DNA of 64,000 nucleotides. It comes from Dactylosporangium vinaceum (GTDB lineage: Bacteria > Actinomycetota > Actinomycetes > Mycobacteriales > Micromonosporaceae). The stretch's first letter is position 1, and each line of letters opens with the position of its first letter. The notes beneath the pieces were generated by a model that saw nothing but the letters and a program-made list of their open reading frames with translations, did not search any database and was not told the DNA's origin. This document shows positions 17,531 to 26,580 of the stretch, piece by piece. The stretch is from assembly GCF_019904175.1 (NCBI RefSeq), contig NZ_CP061913.1:4216001-4280000 (forward strand), in the 5' to 3' direction. Both the position numbers and the translations under genes were made by a program.

Positions 17531-17641
17531 CGGCGACGACGTCTCGGTGGCCCCGCGCGGCCGCCGCCGGCCCACACCTGCCGGGAGCGCCGCGCCCGGC
17601 CGGAACGGGCCTGGGCACGGCAATCGTCGGGCCAGGAGCTC

Positions 17642-17926
17642 TCAGGGCGCGTGGGATGCGCTCTGGACCGGATTGAACGCGTCGTCGGGCGCATCTGCAC
17701 CGACCGGCTGAAAGATGTACCGGAGGAAATCGGCGCCCGCCTCGTTCTCCGTGCTGCCCGGCCACTGCCCGCCGGCGTCGACGCCGACCACCTGGTGCCG
17801 GCCGGTGGCGTCGTCCTCGACCATGGCCCAGACCGTGATCGGGTAGGACCGGGTGATGTCCGGACCGATCCGCCAACGGGCAAACCAACCCGGGGGAGCC
17901 GGAACAATGTCAACGATAGTGTTCAC
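17642..17926 (-). CDS. Small conserved hypothetical protein
   Basis: 94 aa, starting MNTIVDIVPAPPGW. The sequence has a beta-rich look (ITVWAMVEDDATGRHQVVGVDAGGQW) and I recall similar small actinobacterial proteins of unknown function beginning with the same IVDIVPAPPGW block. No signal peptide, transmembrane helix or catalytic motif is visible. It is divergent from the helical hypothetical at 18078. Confidence 0.65.
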   Translation of the reverse strand: MNTIVDIVPAPPGWFARWRIGPDITRSYPITVWAMVEDDATGRHQVVGVDAGGQWPGSTENEAGADFLRYIFQPVGADAPDDAFNPVQSASHAP

Positions 17927-18077
17927 CGCCGCCTACTATCCCCGCGATCGGGTTTTATTCGTGCACGGTTCGGGGTAGGGCGGCCGCCGTGACGACCACA
18001 GTGCGCTTCGACCTCGACGAGACCCGTGCCAGTCTCTGCCTCACCGAGGTTGGCGAGATCACCCAGAAACGGATGCG

Positions 18078-18638
18078 ATGATGGCAGATTTTCTCGACAC
18101 GGGCCTGGTCGACGCGTTCTGTTCGGGCGACCGGCGGGGCGAAAACGAGCTCGCCGGTCAGGTCGCACGGCTGCTGCCGTTCCGCGGGTCACTGCCCAAC
18201 CGGACAGTCGATGCCCTCACCCGCCTGGTGCGCTGCCTCGGCGGCGAGGAGCGGCTGCTGCCGTGGCTCGGCGAGCATCCCGGCGTGCCGCAGGTCGTGG
18301 CCGCGGTGTACGCACTCGTCGGACTGCTGGACCGGATCGGCGACGACCCCGGTGTCGCCGATGCCCTGCCCGACATCGTACGGAACGGTGGGCTGCCGGC
18401 ACTGCTGGAGGCGCACCTGGTGCCGGCGCCGGTCGACGCCCGCACGAGCCGCGAGACCCTCGCCAGCCTCGGCGGGCAGCTGGAGTTGATGCTCGGCGAG
18501 GAGCGATTCACCGACGCCGTCCAACTCGCCGCCGCCACTGTGGATCTGCTCCGGGCGGTGGGCGGGCCGGACGACCTCCGCCGTGCGCTCGACGCGATCC
18601 GCGCCGACCTCGACGCGGTGATGGTGACCGGGACGTGA
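18078..18638 (+). CDS. Hypothetical helical protein
   Basis: 186 aa, largely alpha-helical by composition (repeated Leu/Ala heptad-like stretches such as VVAAVYALVGLLDRIGDD and LASLGGQLELMLGEERF). I recognise no family. The start may be ATG 18078 or 18081; the ribosome site is poor. It follows GC-rich actinomycete codon use and ends 147 nt before the MFS gene, so it is likely real but unassigned. Confidence 0.5.
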   Translation: MMADFLDTGLVDAFCSGDRRGENELAGQVARLLPFRGSLPNRTVDALTRLVRCLGGEERLLPWLGEHPGVPQVVAAVYALVGLLDRIGDDPGVADALPDIVRNGGLPALLEAHLVPAPVDARTSRETLASLGGQLELMLGEERFTDAVQLAAATVDLLRAVGGPDDLRRALDAIRADLDAVMVTGT

Positions 18639-18785
18639 CGGTGGTCGGGCCGCCGTCGTGGTCAGCACCGCCCGGACACCGCAGAGCCGCGAACCGGTCA
18701 CTCCTGCCGAGTCCCAGGCCCAGTGCGGCGCGGTTCGTCGCGGAAAGTCGCGGCCGGAGCGCGACAAGTCGTACCGGGTGGGTAC

Positions 18786-20438
18786 ATGCCTCCCGTGGCG
18801 GCGACGCTGGGAAAGGTGAGTGGCCCGGCGAGCTCGGCGTGGGCGCCGCTGCGCGCGCCCACCTTCCGCGCGCTGTGGATCGCGATGCTGATCAGCAACA
18901 TCGGCACGTGGATGCAGACCGTCGGCGCCCAATGGCTGCTGGTGTCGATCCCGGGCGCGGACATCCTCGTCGCGTTGGTGCAGACGGCCACCACGCTGCC
19001 GGGTCTGCTGCTCGCGCTGCCCTCCGGCGTACTCGCGGACATCTTCGACCGGCGCCACCTGCTCATCGCCGTCCAGCTGTTCATGACGACCATCGCTGTC
19101 GCGATGGCGGTCGCGACTGCACTCGGCGGGATGACGCCGACGCTGATCCTGACGCTGACGTTCGCACTCGGCTCCGGCGCGGCGCTGACGGTCCCGGCCT
19201 TCGGCGCGCTCATCCCCGAGCTGGTACCGCGCCGGGAACTGGCCCGCGCCTCGGCGCTCGGCGCCGTCAGCGTCAATCTCGCCCGCGCCATCGGCCCGGC
19301 ACTGGCCGGCCTCGTGATCGCGTGGATCGGCGTCGCGGCCGTGTTCGCGATCAACGCCTTGTCGATCGCGGTGTTCGCGGCCGTGCTCATCGCCTGGCGG
19401 CCGGGGACGATGACCTCGAGCGAGGACCCCGAGCGCTTCCTGGCCGCGCTGCGCGCCGGCGGCCGGTACGTGCGCCACTCCCCGGTGACCCGACGGATCC
19501 TGGTGCGCGCCGCGCTGTTCATAGTGCCCGCCAGCGCGCTGTGGGCGCTGCTGCCGCTCGTGGCGAGCCGGCTGCTGGGCGCCGGCGCGAGCGGTTACGG
19601 CGCGCTGATGGCCTCTCTCGGCGTCGGCGCGATCGTCGGCGCGATCGTGCTGCCGCACCTGCACCGGCTGCTGCCGACGAACCTCGCGATGTTCGTGGCC
19701 AGTGCCACCTACGCCGGCTCCCTGTTGCTGATCGCGCTGTGGCACGACCTCGTCGCCGTGGCCGTCGCGCTCGTGCCGGCCGGTATCGCGTGGGTGGCGG
19801 TCCTGTCCACCATCAACGCGCAGATGCAGCTGTTCCTGCCGGTGTGGGTGCGGGCCCGCGGGCTCTCGGCGTACCAGGTCGTGATCTTCGGCGGGCAGGC
19901 ACTCGGAGCGCTGCTGTGGGGAACGGTGGCCACCCACGCCGGCGTGGCTTCGGCCTTCGCGATCGCCGGCGCGGTGATGCTGCTCGGCGCCGCCACCATC
20001 CGGCTGCTGCCGCTGTTCGACACCCGCCACTTCGACCGGAACCCGACGGTGTACTGGCCGGAGCCCCATCTCGAACTCGAACCTGAGCCCGAGACGGGCC
20101 CGGTACTCGTCATCGTGACCTACCGGGTCGAGCCGGCGAACGAGGCCGCGTTCGTGGAAGCCTTGGCGCAGGTGGGGGAAGGCCGGCGGCGCACCGGCGC
20201 GACACAATGGCAGCTGTACCGCCAGGGCGAGCATCCGTGGACGTTCGTGGAGGTCTTCCAGGTGCCGAGCTGGGGCGAGCACATTCGCCAGCACTACCAT
20301 CGGGCGACGGGCTTCGAGGTCGAGGCGGAGCGCCGGGCGTACGCGCTCGCCGTGACCGCCCCCGAGGTCGCGCACCTCCTGCCGGCCGGGGCGCGCGCGG
20401 GACACGCTCTGCCGGCCGGCGCCCCGAGCGAGCGTTGA
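18786..20438 (+). CDS. MFS exporter of the MFS_3 (EntS-like) family with C-terminal ABM-like domain
   Basis: A 550-aa protein. The first 400 residues form an MFS core of about 10-12 helices with the N-terminal FRALWIAMLISNIGTWMQTV and the loop motif GVLADIFDRRHLL, as in enterobactin-exporter-like permeases. The last 120 residues are soluble: a monooxygenase-like (ABM) fold suggested by VIVTYRVEPANEAAFVEAL and QWQLYRQGEHPWTFVEVF. This permease plus ABM-like tail is a known layout in this family. ATG 18786 follows GGGTGGGT. The substrate is unknown; siderophores or drugs are typical. Confidence 0.85.
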   Translation: MPPVAATLGKVSGPASSAWAPLRAPTFRALWIAMLISNIGTWMQTVGAQWLLVSIPGADILVALVQTATTLPGLLLALPSGVLADIFDRRHLLIAVQLFMTTIAVAMAVATALGGMTPTLILTLTFALGSGAALTVPAFGALIPELVPRRELARASALGAVSVNLARAIGPALAGLVIAWIGVAAVFAINALSIAVFAAVLIAWRPGTMTSSEDPERFLAALRAGGRYVRHSPVTRRILVRAALFIVPASALWALLPLVASRLLGAGASGYGALMASLGVGAIVGAIVLPHLHRLLPTNLAMFVASATYAGSLLLIALWHDLVAVAVALVPAGIAWVAVLSTINAQMQLFLPVWVRARGLSAYQVVIFGGQALGALLWGTVATHAGVASAFAIAGAVMLLGAATIRLLPLFDTRHFDRNPTVYWPEPHLELEPEPETGPVLVIVTYRVEPANEAAFVEALAQVGEGRRRTGATQWQLYRQGEHPWTFVEVFQVPSWGEHIRQHYHRATGFEVEAERRAYALAVTAPEVAHLLPAGARAGHALPAGAPSER

Positions 20439-20551
20439 GCGCGGGCGTGCGCGGCGGCCTGTCGCGGCATGCAGCGCGCCGCCCCCTAGGGAATGCGGGT
20501 CCATGGTGGCTGCGCATGTTCGGCGCCGGCACCGCCGGGTAGGTGCGCGTC

Positions 20552-20824
20552 ATGACCACTGTTGACGAGGTGCTGCGATACCTCAACGAGCTGGACTATC
20601 CGGCGACAAGGGACGAAATTGTGCAGGAGGCTGAGCGTGAGGGCGCGCCGGCTGCGGTGCTTCGGGCGCTGCGCGGCATGCCACCCGTCGAGTACCGCAA
20701 CAAGGACGAGGTGGCCCGCTCGGCGAAGACGGACATCGCCGAGGAGACCCCGGCGGAGAAGGGTGCCAAGGCCAGGGACAAGAAGCATCAGCGGGTGGCC
20801 GAATACCTGCGCGACACGACCTGA
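20552..20824 (+). CDS. DUF2795 small protein
   Basis: A 90-aa acidic/basic protein: TVDEVLRYLNELDYPATRDEIVQEAE, then VLRALRGMPPVEYRNKDEV, which matches the DUF2795 pattern of a small helical domain. The lysine-rich C-terminus (EKGAKARDKKHQRVAEYL) suggests nucleic-acid contact, but no function is established. The gene is overlapped on the other strand by the unusual 3' extension of the SDR gene at 20583-21545. Confidence 0.8.
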   Translation: MTTVDEVLRYLNELDYPATRDEIVQEAEREGAPAAVLRALRGMPPVEYRNKDEVARSAKTDIAEETPAEKGAKARDKKHQRVAEYLRDTT

Positions 20825-21545
20825 ACTGCGCGGCGGCGAGCACGATCAGGGACCGTGCCGGCCGTGGGTCGTGGCCGAGGGGACGGTCATCGGACAACCG
20901 CCACTCGGCGGCGGGCGGTAGGCGGTGTTGCGGCGGTGGCCACCCGTAGGCTCGAATGATGCGGCCGGTGTCGTTGCCTTCGATGCATCGCAGGTAGTGG
21001 CCGACAAGTTCGTCCATCGGCACCGGACGCATGCCGGGGAACTGGCCAGCGAATGCGTCGACGGAGTCGCCGACCATGGTCGGGCTGACGACGTTGATGC
21101 GCATCTCCCGTGGTAGCTCGATCGCAGCCGACAGGACGAAGCTGTGGAGGGCGCCGCTGATGACGCCGCCGCCGGTGACGTGGGGCCATGCCTGGTCGGC
21201 GAAGATGCCTGAGGTCAGCACGAAGCCGGCGCGGTCGGCGCAGCAGTGCTGGCCGGTGAGAACCAGATCGACCTGGCCGAAGAACTTTGCCCGCATGTTC
21301 GCAAGCAGTGCGTCAGATGTAAGTGCCGTGAACTCGTCGAGCGCGCCGTGGGCTGCGATGCTGACAACACAGTCGACCGTCCCGGCGTTGCGGTACATGG
21401 CCTCGATTGTGGTGTGCACGGTAAGGTCGACATGCACGTCGCCCGATGTGCGCCCGGCCACGACGACGTCGTGGCCGCGAGATCGCAGCACGGGCACCAG
21501 CCGCTGTCCGATGGTGCCCGCACCGCCGACGACGATGATCCTCAT
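20583..21545 (-). CDS. SDR-family NAD(P)-dependent reductase with aberrant C-terminal extension
   Basis: Residues 1 to about 200 form a compact short-chain dehydrogenase of the about 200-aa type: GGAGTIGQRLVPVL (nucleotide site), AGRTSGDVHVDL, LTSGIFADQAW (Ser), LHSFVLSAAIELPREMRINVVSP. The family normally ends just after the GRIIRAYG region (about 20,935). Here the frame runs on for roughly 115 low-complexity Pro/Arg/Ser residues antisense to the DUF2795 gene. A frameshift or stop loss near 20,890-20,935 is likely; another frame meets TGA at about 20,889. Its ATG overlaps the upstream XRE regulator stop by 4 nt. Confidence 0.72.
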   Translation of the reverse strand: MRIIVVGGAGTIGQRLVPVLRSRGHDVVVAGRTSGDVHVDLTVHTTIEAMYRNAGTVDCVVSIAAHGALDEFTALTSDALLANMRAKFFGQVDLVLTGQHCCADRAGFVLTSGIFADQAWPHVTGGGVISGALHSFVLSAAIELPREMRINVVSPTMVGDSVDAFAGQFPGMRPVPMDELVGHYLRCIEGNDTGRIIRAYGWPPPQHRLPPAAEWRLSDDRPLGHDPRPARSLIVLAAAQFRSCRAGIRPPADASCPWPWHPSPPGSPRRCPSSPSGPPRPCCGTRRVACRAAPEAPQPARPHAQPPAQFRPLSPDSPAR

Positions 21546-22435
21546 CGTGCTTTCTCCTCTGCAGCCAGGGTTTGGGGCGCGACACGCGGTTCAAGGCTTT
21601 GAGCCAGTAGGGTCAGCGCGTCCGCGTCGGGCGTGCCGGCACGCGCGTAGAAGAGCCCCATCTGCTGATCGTCGTCGGGCAGGGCGACTGTCTCATTGCC
21701 GAGAGTCACCCGCCCGAGGACGGGATGATCGAGCTCACGCTGATAGTACGAGCAGGTCCGCACCGGGCGTCGTGCCCACATTCGCGCAAACTCGGGGCTG
21801 TCGGTGGCGAGTTGCCCGATAACGTGTTGCAGCTCGGGATCCGACGGGTGCCGCGCAGCCGCCTGGTGCAGTGCTGCCACGGTGACATGCGCTTTGTCGT
21901 CCCACTGGCGGTACAGTGCGCGGTGGTGTGCGTCGAGGAACAACATTCGGGCGATGTTCGGCCGAATCCGCCCGTCCGGCGCGTCTATGTCGACATGACC
22001 AGCGAGCAGAGCGTGACCCATGCGATTCCACCCAAGGACGTCAGCACGGTGGTCGATCACGATCGCCGGTGTTCCGGAGACGGCGGCGAGCAGATCACGC
22101 AGTGAGGACCGTAGCTTGCTTCTGCGCGATCGAGGCCGAGTCGCTCGTTGTCGCGGCATGGCAAGGACCCGCAGATGCTCGTGCTCAGCCGGGTCCAGCT
22201 GCAACGCCGCAGCCAGCGCATCGATGACGGCGCCGGAGGCAGTACCACTGACCCCCTGCTCCAGCCGCGTGTAGTAGCCGACACTGACGCCGGCCAGCTC
22301 GGCGAGCTCCTCCCTGCGAAGTCCGGGAACCCGCCTGGCCGTGGCTCCCGGCTCGATACCCGCTGCGACCGGCGTCAGCCGTTCGCGCCGGCTCCGCAGG
22401 AACCCGGCAAGATCGTTCCCTCTGGCGTTGATCAC
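21542..22435 (-). CDS. XRE-family regulator with MmyB-like ligand domain
   Basis: About 297 aa. The N-terminal helix-turn-helix is at residues about 25-80 (RVPGLRREELAELAGVSVGYYTRLEQG). The C-terminal MmyB-like PAS fold includes TPAIVIDHRADVLGWNRMGHALL and LYRQWDDKAHVTVAALHQAA. Regulators of this type bind fatty-acid-like ligands in the known example and usually control a neighbouring SDR gene. Here the SDR start overlaps this gene's stop by ATGA, giving an operon rather than the usual divergent pair. The start is uncertain: GTG 22435 fits family N-termini; GTG 22468 or TTG 22477 are alternatives. Confidence 0.85.
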   Translation of the reverse strand: MINARGNDLAGFLRSRRERLTPVAAGIEPGATARRVPGLRREELAELAGVSVGYYTRLEQGVSGTASGAVIDALAAALQLDPAEHEHLRVLAMPRQRATRPRSRRSKLRSSLRDLLAAVSGTPAIVIDHRADVLGWNRMGHALLAGHVDIDAPDGRIRPNIARMLFLDAHHRALYRQWDDKAHVTVAALHQAAARHPSDPELQHVIGQLATDSPEFARMWARRPVRTCSYYQRELDHPVLGRVTLGNETVALPDDDQQMGLFYARAGTPDADALTLLAQSLEPRVAPQTLAAEEKAR

Positions 22436-22542
22436 CCATCCATGGTCGCGCTGATCAGCGTTTTCCACCTGCCCCAAACAGGGACACCTTCACCCGCAGT
22501 GGAACCGACTGCGCATTGGTCCTCCGTGACCCGGCCTGAGCC

Positions 22543-22566
22543 GGGGCCGCGCGGCGACGCGGCCCC
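22543..22566. terminator. Hairpin terminator after secreted-protein gene
   Basis: GGGGCCGCG (22543-22551) and CGCGGCCCC (22558-22566) pair around 6 nt, 31 nt downstream of the minus-strand stop at 22597. CCGG flanks may extend the stem. There is no T-run. Confidence 0.55.
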
Positions 22567-22596
22567 AGCCGGCGTGACGGCCGCGGGCCTCGTGCT

Positions 22597-23628
22597 TCAG
22601 CCGATGTAGACCGTATTCGTCACCGTCGTGCCGTTCCACTTCGCGGTGATCCGCGCGGTGCCGCCCAGGGGTGCCGAGGCCGCGACGGTCACCGGGACGC
22701 GCACGCCGGGACTGCCGGCTGGGACGGTCACTGTCGCCGGCACCGTCACGCTGGGGTTGTCGCTGGTCAGCGCAATTGTCGTACCGGCAGGGTTCAGCGC
22801 GGTGCCGATACCCACGGCAAGTTCTCCCTCGGTACCCGGCCGCACCACGGCGGCACCGAGCGCGAACGTCATCGGAACGGCCACCAGCGGCGCGACGACC
22901 CGCGAGGTGCCGAGGTCGGCCGACGGCCACACCACCGCTGGCGAGTCCGCGCCGGTGATCGTCGCCGGGAACGTGGCTGTCGTCCGGCCCGCCTCGACGA
23001 CGACGTACGGCGGCACGTACACGTTGGGCCCGTAGCTGGTGTTGCTCCACAGGTCCACGGCGATCCCGCCCTGGGGCGCTGGTTTCTTGAGCGTGACCGT
23101 GCCGGTCGTCGTCGTGCCGACGACCGCCGCGCCGGGGTCGAACCGCAGCTCGGCCACCGCCCGCGTCGACGGGTCCGCGGCCAGCACGGTGACCTCGGCG
23201 ACCTTGATGAGGGGCGTTCCGCTCATCTGGGCCCACAACGATCGCACGACGTCGGTCGACGGTGCGGACAGCCGGAAGGGGAAGCTGACGCTGGTGGCCC
23301 CGGCCGGCACGTGGACGCTCGGTCCTGCGCTGTTGGTGTAGACGACGTCGCTGGCGGTGATCGAGACATCGATGCCGCCGGCGGGGGCCGGACCGGTCAG
23401 CCGGATGGTCTGCACCGCTGCGTCGCCACCGGTGATGGTCGACGGCGACACCGAGCCCGGCGCCAGCATGACGGCGGCCGCCGGTGACCGCGACGGCGTG
23501 GCCGTCGGGGACAGCGAAGGGCGGGGTCTCCTTGGCGGCGCCGCGTTCGCGGGAGCCGATGCTGCGAAGATGAGAACAACTGTCGCCGCGGCGGCCGGAC
23601 CGCCGACCCATCGAATCATGTCCCGCAT
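22597..23628 (-). CDS. Secreted repeat protein with beta-sandwich repeats
   Basis: 343 aa. An N-terminal signal peptide (charged MRDMIRW, hydrophobic AAAATVVLIFAAS, cleavage after ANA) is followed by a Pro/Ser linker. Three repeats of about 90 residues come next, each with the pattern GG-hydrophobic-T-L-T-x-P-A-P-x-GG-I-x-V and a strand VPAGATSVSFPF, EAGRTTATFPATI or PAGSPGVRVPVTV. These resemble Calx-beta or invasin-type Ig folds. It is probably an extracellular or wall-associated protein with no enzymatic motif. The last residues (ITAKWNGTTVTNTVYIG) complete a final strand. Confidence 0.8.
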   Translation of the reverse strand: MRDMIRWVGGPAAAATVVLIFAASAPANAAPPRRPRPSLSPTATPSRSPAAAVMLAPGSVSPSTITGGDAAVQTIRLTGPAPAGGIDVSITASDVVYTNSAGPSVHVPAGATSVSFPFRLSAPSTDVVRSLWAQMSGTPLIKVAEVTVLAADPSTRAVAELRFDPGAAVVGTTTTGTVTLKKPAPQGGIAVDLWSNTSYGPNVYVPPYVVVEAGRTTATFPATITGADSPAVVWPSADLGTSRVVAPLVAVPMTFALGAAVVRPGTEGELAVGIGTALNPAGTTIALTSDNPSVTVPATVTVPAGSPGVRVPVTVAASAPLGGTARITAKWNGTTVTNTVYIG

Positions 23629-23773
23629 ATCGATGCCCCCTCATGCGCGCCAGATACCGCGAAGGTAGCCGTCCGGCGCGCGGGTTCTCCAGATCGCAGC
23701 CTGGTCCTTCCTCGGTCCGTAAGAAATGGACGTCAGCATCGGACCGGCCCATCCGTCTCGTGAGGCCCTGGCA

Positions 23774-24217
23774 TCACCAGCCATGCACGCTCACGCCGTG
23801 TGCCCGCAGCTCGCCGATGATGCCGGGCCATCGCTCGTGGTCATTCGTTCTGGCAAAGTTGACAATCTCGAGTTCCGTCAAGGCAGGCAGGTTGGTCAGG
23901 GTCTCGAGGTCGCGATGGTCGTCGATTGCGTCGACCACGAGGCGGCGCAGGCTCGTGAGCGTGGCAAGCGGGGCGAGGCTGCAGGGTGCCACCATGGAGT
24001 TGAGATTCAGATCGGTGAGCGCCGTGCAGTGTCCGAGCCCGTCCAGGTCGGCGATCGAGAAGTGTCCGCCGAAATGCCACCAACCGGGGTACAGCATGTA
24101 GATTTCGCGGTCCCCGTCGAGACACAGCCGGGTTACCGTTGCCAGGTCTTCGGCGGTCAGCGGAAGCGTGTGCAGGAACCGCTCCAGCTGCTCCCCGCGA
24201 CCGCGCGGCCCGCTGCC
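23774..24217 (-). pseudogene. Remnant of a leucine-rich DUF6892-like protein
   Basis: The recognisable part (24097 to 23774, 107 aa) has leucine-rich-like repeats (DLDGLGHCTALTDLNLNS, LATLTSLRRLVVDAI, LPALTELEIVNFARTND). In frame directly upstream, and without any start codon, the DNA still encodes QLERFLHTLPLTAEDLATVT and LCLDGDREIY, which read as true protein of the same family. An in-frame TGA at 24218-24220 then closes it. The gene has therefore probably lost its N-terminus; the 107-aa ORF starting at ATG 24097 could be a residual product. Family naming is from memory of the pattern. Confidence 0.55.
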
Positions 24218-24685
24218 TCATGCTGAGCGCCCTCGGCGGCGGTGGGGCGTGTCCTCGCGGCGCTGCTGATCGCCTCGGTGTGCTGTGATCCGGAACGGGC
24301 ATCGGTCAGGAAGCGGGCCTCGGGCGGACCTTGTCGTGGACCGCCCGTCGCACAAACTCCGCCAACCGATCGGCCATGACTGCCCCGCACAGGTGTAGAC
24401 CAAGCCGCCCTCGTGCAGCGCGAAAGACCCATCACGGAGGGGCAAAGACCGCCGGCCCGGCACGAGGCCCATCAGCACGACGCCCAACCCCAACCCGCAC
24501 ACGAGAGCAGGAACGATCATGGCCCCGCGGGGCGCGCCCGCGTTGGCGAAGACGATGAGCGACAGCACGCCCAACACCGTGGCGATCACACCGAGCGGCA
24601 CAGCCACCGCGCAGATCCTTTTGCGTCGACGGTTGTCGGTCTCGAAGCACTCGATGAAGGCACCCAGGTCGCGCTCGACCGTCAT
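24218..24685 (-). pseudogene. N-terminal part of a small membrane protein, 3' end degraded
   Basis: The first about 110 residues look real: MTVERDLGAFIECFETDNRR, two transmembrane helices (residues about 25-47 and 55-78), then a beta strand FALHEGGLVYTCAGQSWPIG typical of PH-like actinobacterial membrane proteins. After that the frame becomes Arg/Ser-rich (SARGPLPDRCPFRITAHRGD), unlike a protein of this family. A frameshift or deletion that also removed the start of the neighbouring leucine-rich gene would explain it. Confidence 0.5.
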
Positions 24686-24788
24686 CCGTATCCCAAACGT
24701 CCTCCGGCAACGGGATCACCGTGACGTCGCCGTAGTATTCCGGCTTGGCCGGGGAGCGGTCTGCGCGGCGAGCCGGATCGTCGCACCG

Positions 24789-25637
24789 TCAGGCGCGGGC
24801 ATGGTCTGCCGCGACGATCCGGGCGGCCCGCACGAAGGCCGCGACATGCCGTGACCGGCTGCCCTCCGGCCAGGCCACGACAAGCGTCGCCGGTGGGGCG
24901 TCTCGCACCGCACGGTACGTCACGCCGCGGTAGGGCCGGTCCAGCGCCGACTCGTCGACGAGTGCCACCACCCGGCCCAGCGCGACGAGCTGCATGAGCT
25001 CGCCGGCGTCGCGCACCACCGGCCCGGGGCCGCGGTCGACCGCCTCCGGCCACCGCGGCATCGTCTCGCCGGCCAGGTCGGCCAGGCACACGCTGTCACG
25101 GGCCGCCAGCCGATGCCCCTCGGCCAGGGCGACCACCCGCCGCTGCACGCTGAGCGCCTCGCGGGCCAGCCCCTGCAGGTCGTTCTGCGGATGGTGCAGC
25201 AGGCCCACGTCGGCTCGCCCGCTGTGCAGCATCGCTGCCCGCTCGCCCAGCGAGAACGCGAACTGCACCGGCAACGCATCCGGCTCCGACTCGTACGCGG
25301 CCAGGATCTGCGGCAGCATGCCTCCGTCGCCGCCGGGCTTCATCGCGAGTACCAGCGACTGCTGCGCGGCGCCCGCCCGACGCGATCGGCGTACCGCCGC
25401 CGTTATCGCATCAAGCGCCACGCGCGCCTCGCCGAGCAGCACCTCACCCGCCGCGGTGAGCTGATTGCCGCGGCTCGTGCGCACCAGCAGCGCGACACCC
25501 ATGCGATGCTCCAGCCGCCGGATCGCGCGCGACAGCGGCGGCTGCGCGATGCCGAGCCGGGCCGCGGCCCGGCCGAAGTGCAACTCCTCGGCGACCGCCA
25601 CGAAGTACCGCAGCTCGCGGGTCTCGACGTCGTCCAT
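24789..25637 (-). CDS. LysR-family transcriptional regulator
   Basis: 282 aa. The winged helix-turn-helix occupies residues 1-60 (LRYFVAVAEELHFGRAAARL, QPPLSRAIRRLEHRMGVALL). A LysR substrate-binding domain follows from about residue 90. The ATG at 25637 lies inside the T-N11-A operator and has no ribosome-binding site, so translation may be leaderless. The frame stays open upstream to 25964, but that part has no LysR similarity. It is divergent from an SDR gene 70 bp away, the usual target arrangement. The inducer is unknown. Confidence 0.92.
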   Translation of the reverse strand: MDDVETRELRYFVAVAEELHFGRAAARLGIAQPPLSRAIRRLEHRMGVALLVRTSRGNQLTAAGEVLLGEARVALDAITAAVRRSRRAGAAQQSLVLAMKPGGDGGMLPQILAAYESEPDALPVQFAFSLGERAAMLHSGRADVGLLHHPQNDLQGLAREALSVQRRVVALAEGHRLAARDSVCLADLAGETMPRWPEAVDRGPGPVVRDAGELMQLVALGRVVALVDESALDRPYRGVTYRAVRDAPPATLVVAWPEGSRSRHVAAFVRAARIVAADHARA

Positions 25638-25650
25638 ACCATAACGGTAT
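25636..25650. promoter_or_regulatory. LysR-type operator (T-N11-A)
   Basis: ATACC-ATAAC-GGTAT is a perfect 5-bp inverted repeat whose T at 25637 and A at 25649 fit the LysR T-N11-A rule. It lies in the LysR/SDR divergent region and overlaps the LysR start codon, so binding should also repress the regulator itself. Confidence 0.75.
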
Positions 25651-25707
25651 CGGCACCCACCCGATCGATCTTGGACGCCCGCCCCGCCGCTCTGCTCGGA
25701 TAGGGGT

Positions 25708-26433
25708 ATGTCGACAACGAGGATCGCCCTGGTGACCGGGGCCAACCGGGGTATCGGCGCGGCGATCGCGCAGGGGCTCGCCGAGCGCGGCCTGACCGTG
25801 GTCGTCGGGGCGCGCGACGCCGCCTCCGGCGAGCAGGCAGCGCAACGTCTCGGCGGCCGTGCGGTGCCGCTCGACGTGACCGATGACGGCTCGGTGCGCG
25901 ACGCTGTCGCTCGCGTGGAGCAGTGGTACGGACGGGTCGACGTGCTCGTCAACAATGCCGGCATCTCGGGCGGTCATGCGGGTCAGCTCGCCGGCGAAGC
26001 GGACCTGGCGGTCATGCGTGCGGTGTTCGAGACAAACCTGTTCGGCGTGGTTCGGCTCACCGAGGCGTGCTTGCCGCTGCTGCGCAAGGCGGTTGGCGCC
26101 CGCGTCATCAATGTCTCGAGCGGCACCGGGTCGCTGGCCTGGCAGTCCGACTCGAGCCATGCGTTCGCCTCGTCGCGGATCGCACTCGCCTACCCGGCGT
26201 CGAAGGCTGCACTGAACATGCTCACCGTGCTGTACGCCAAGGCCCTGGCCGCCGACGGGATCACGGTCAACGCAGTGGCGCCCGGCGCATGTGCCACGGA
26301 CTTCGCCGCCGCACTGGGCCTGTCGTTGGAGCGCACCGCTGAGCAGGGCGCCGCGATCGCCGTACACCTGGCAACCGTGCCGGACTGCCCGACCGGCGCC
26401 TTCCTGCAGGACGACGGGCCGGTCCCGTGGTGA
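25708..26433 (+). CDS. SDR-family oxidoreductase
   Basis: A 241-aa classical short-chain dehydrogenase. The cofactor motif is TGANRGIG (residues 10-17), NNAG is at about 89, the catalytic Ser is in VINVSSGTGS and the pair Tyr-x-x-x-Lys is YPASK. Asp/Arg preference: GARDAAS after beta-2 suggests NADP(H). It resembles carbonyl-reductase-like bacterial SDRs (DVLVNNAGISGG). Divergent transcription from a LysR gene with an operator between suggests substrate-induced expression. The substrate cannot be told. Confidence 0.9.
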   Translation: MSTTRIALVTGANRGIGAAIAQGLAERGLTVVVGARDAASGEQAAQRLGGRAVPLDVTDDGSVRDAVARVEQWYGRVDVLVNNAGISGGHAGQLAGEADLAVMRAVFETNLFGVVRLTEACLPLLRKAVGARVINVSSGTGSLAWQSDSSHAFASSRIALAYPASKAALNMLTVLYAKALAADGITVNAVAPGACATDFAAALGLSLERTAEQGAAIAVHLATVPDCPTGAFLQDDGPVPW

Positions 26434-26580
26434 GTCAAAGCCCACGTCCGGCCGGCGCCGCTTCGCCGAAGCCACCGTGCGACGATCTCGCAGCCACAGA
26501 AGCCGCCGGAGTCCAGTCATGCTCGGCAACGCCGGTGCGGCCTTGACGCGCGGGCCGCGGTCGGGAAAGAGTTGCGGGTG

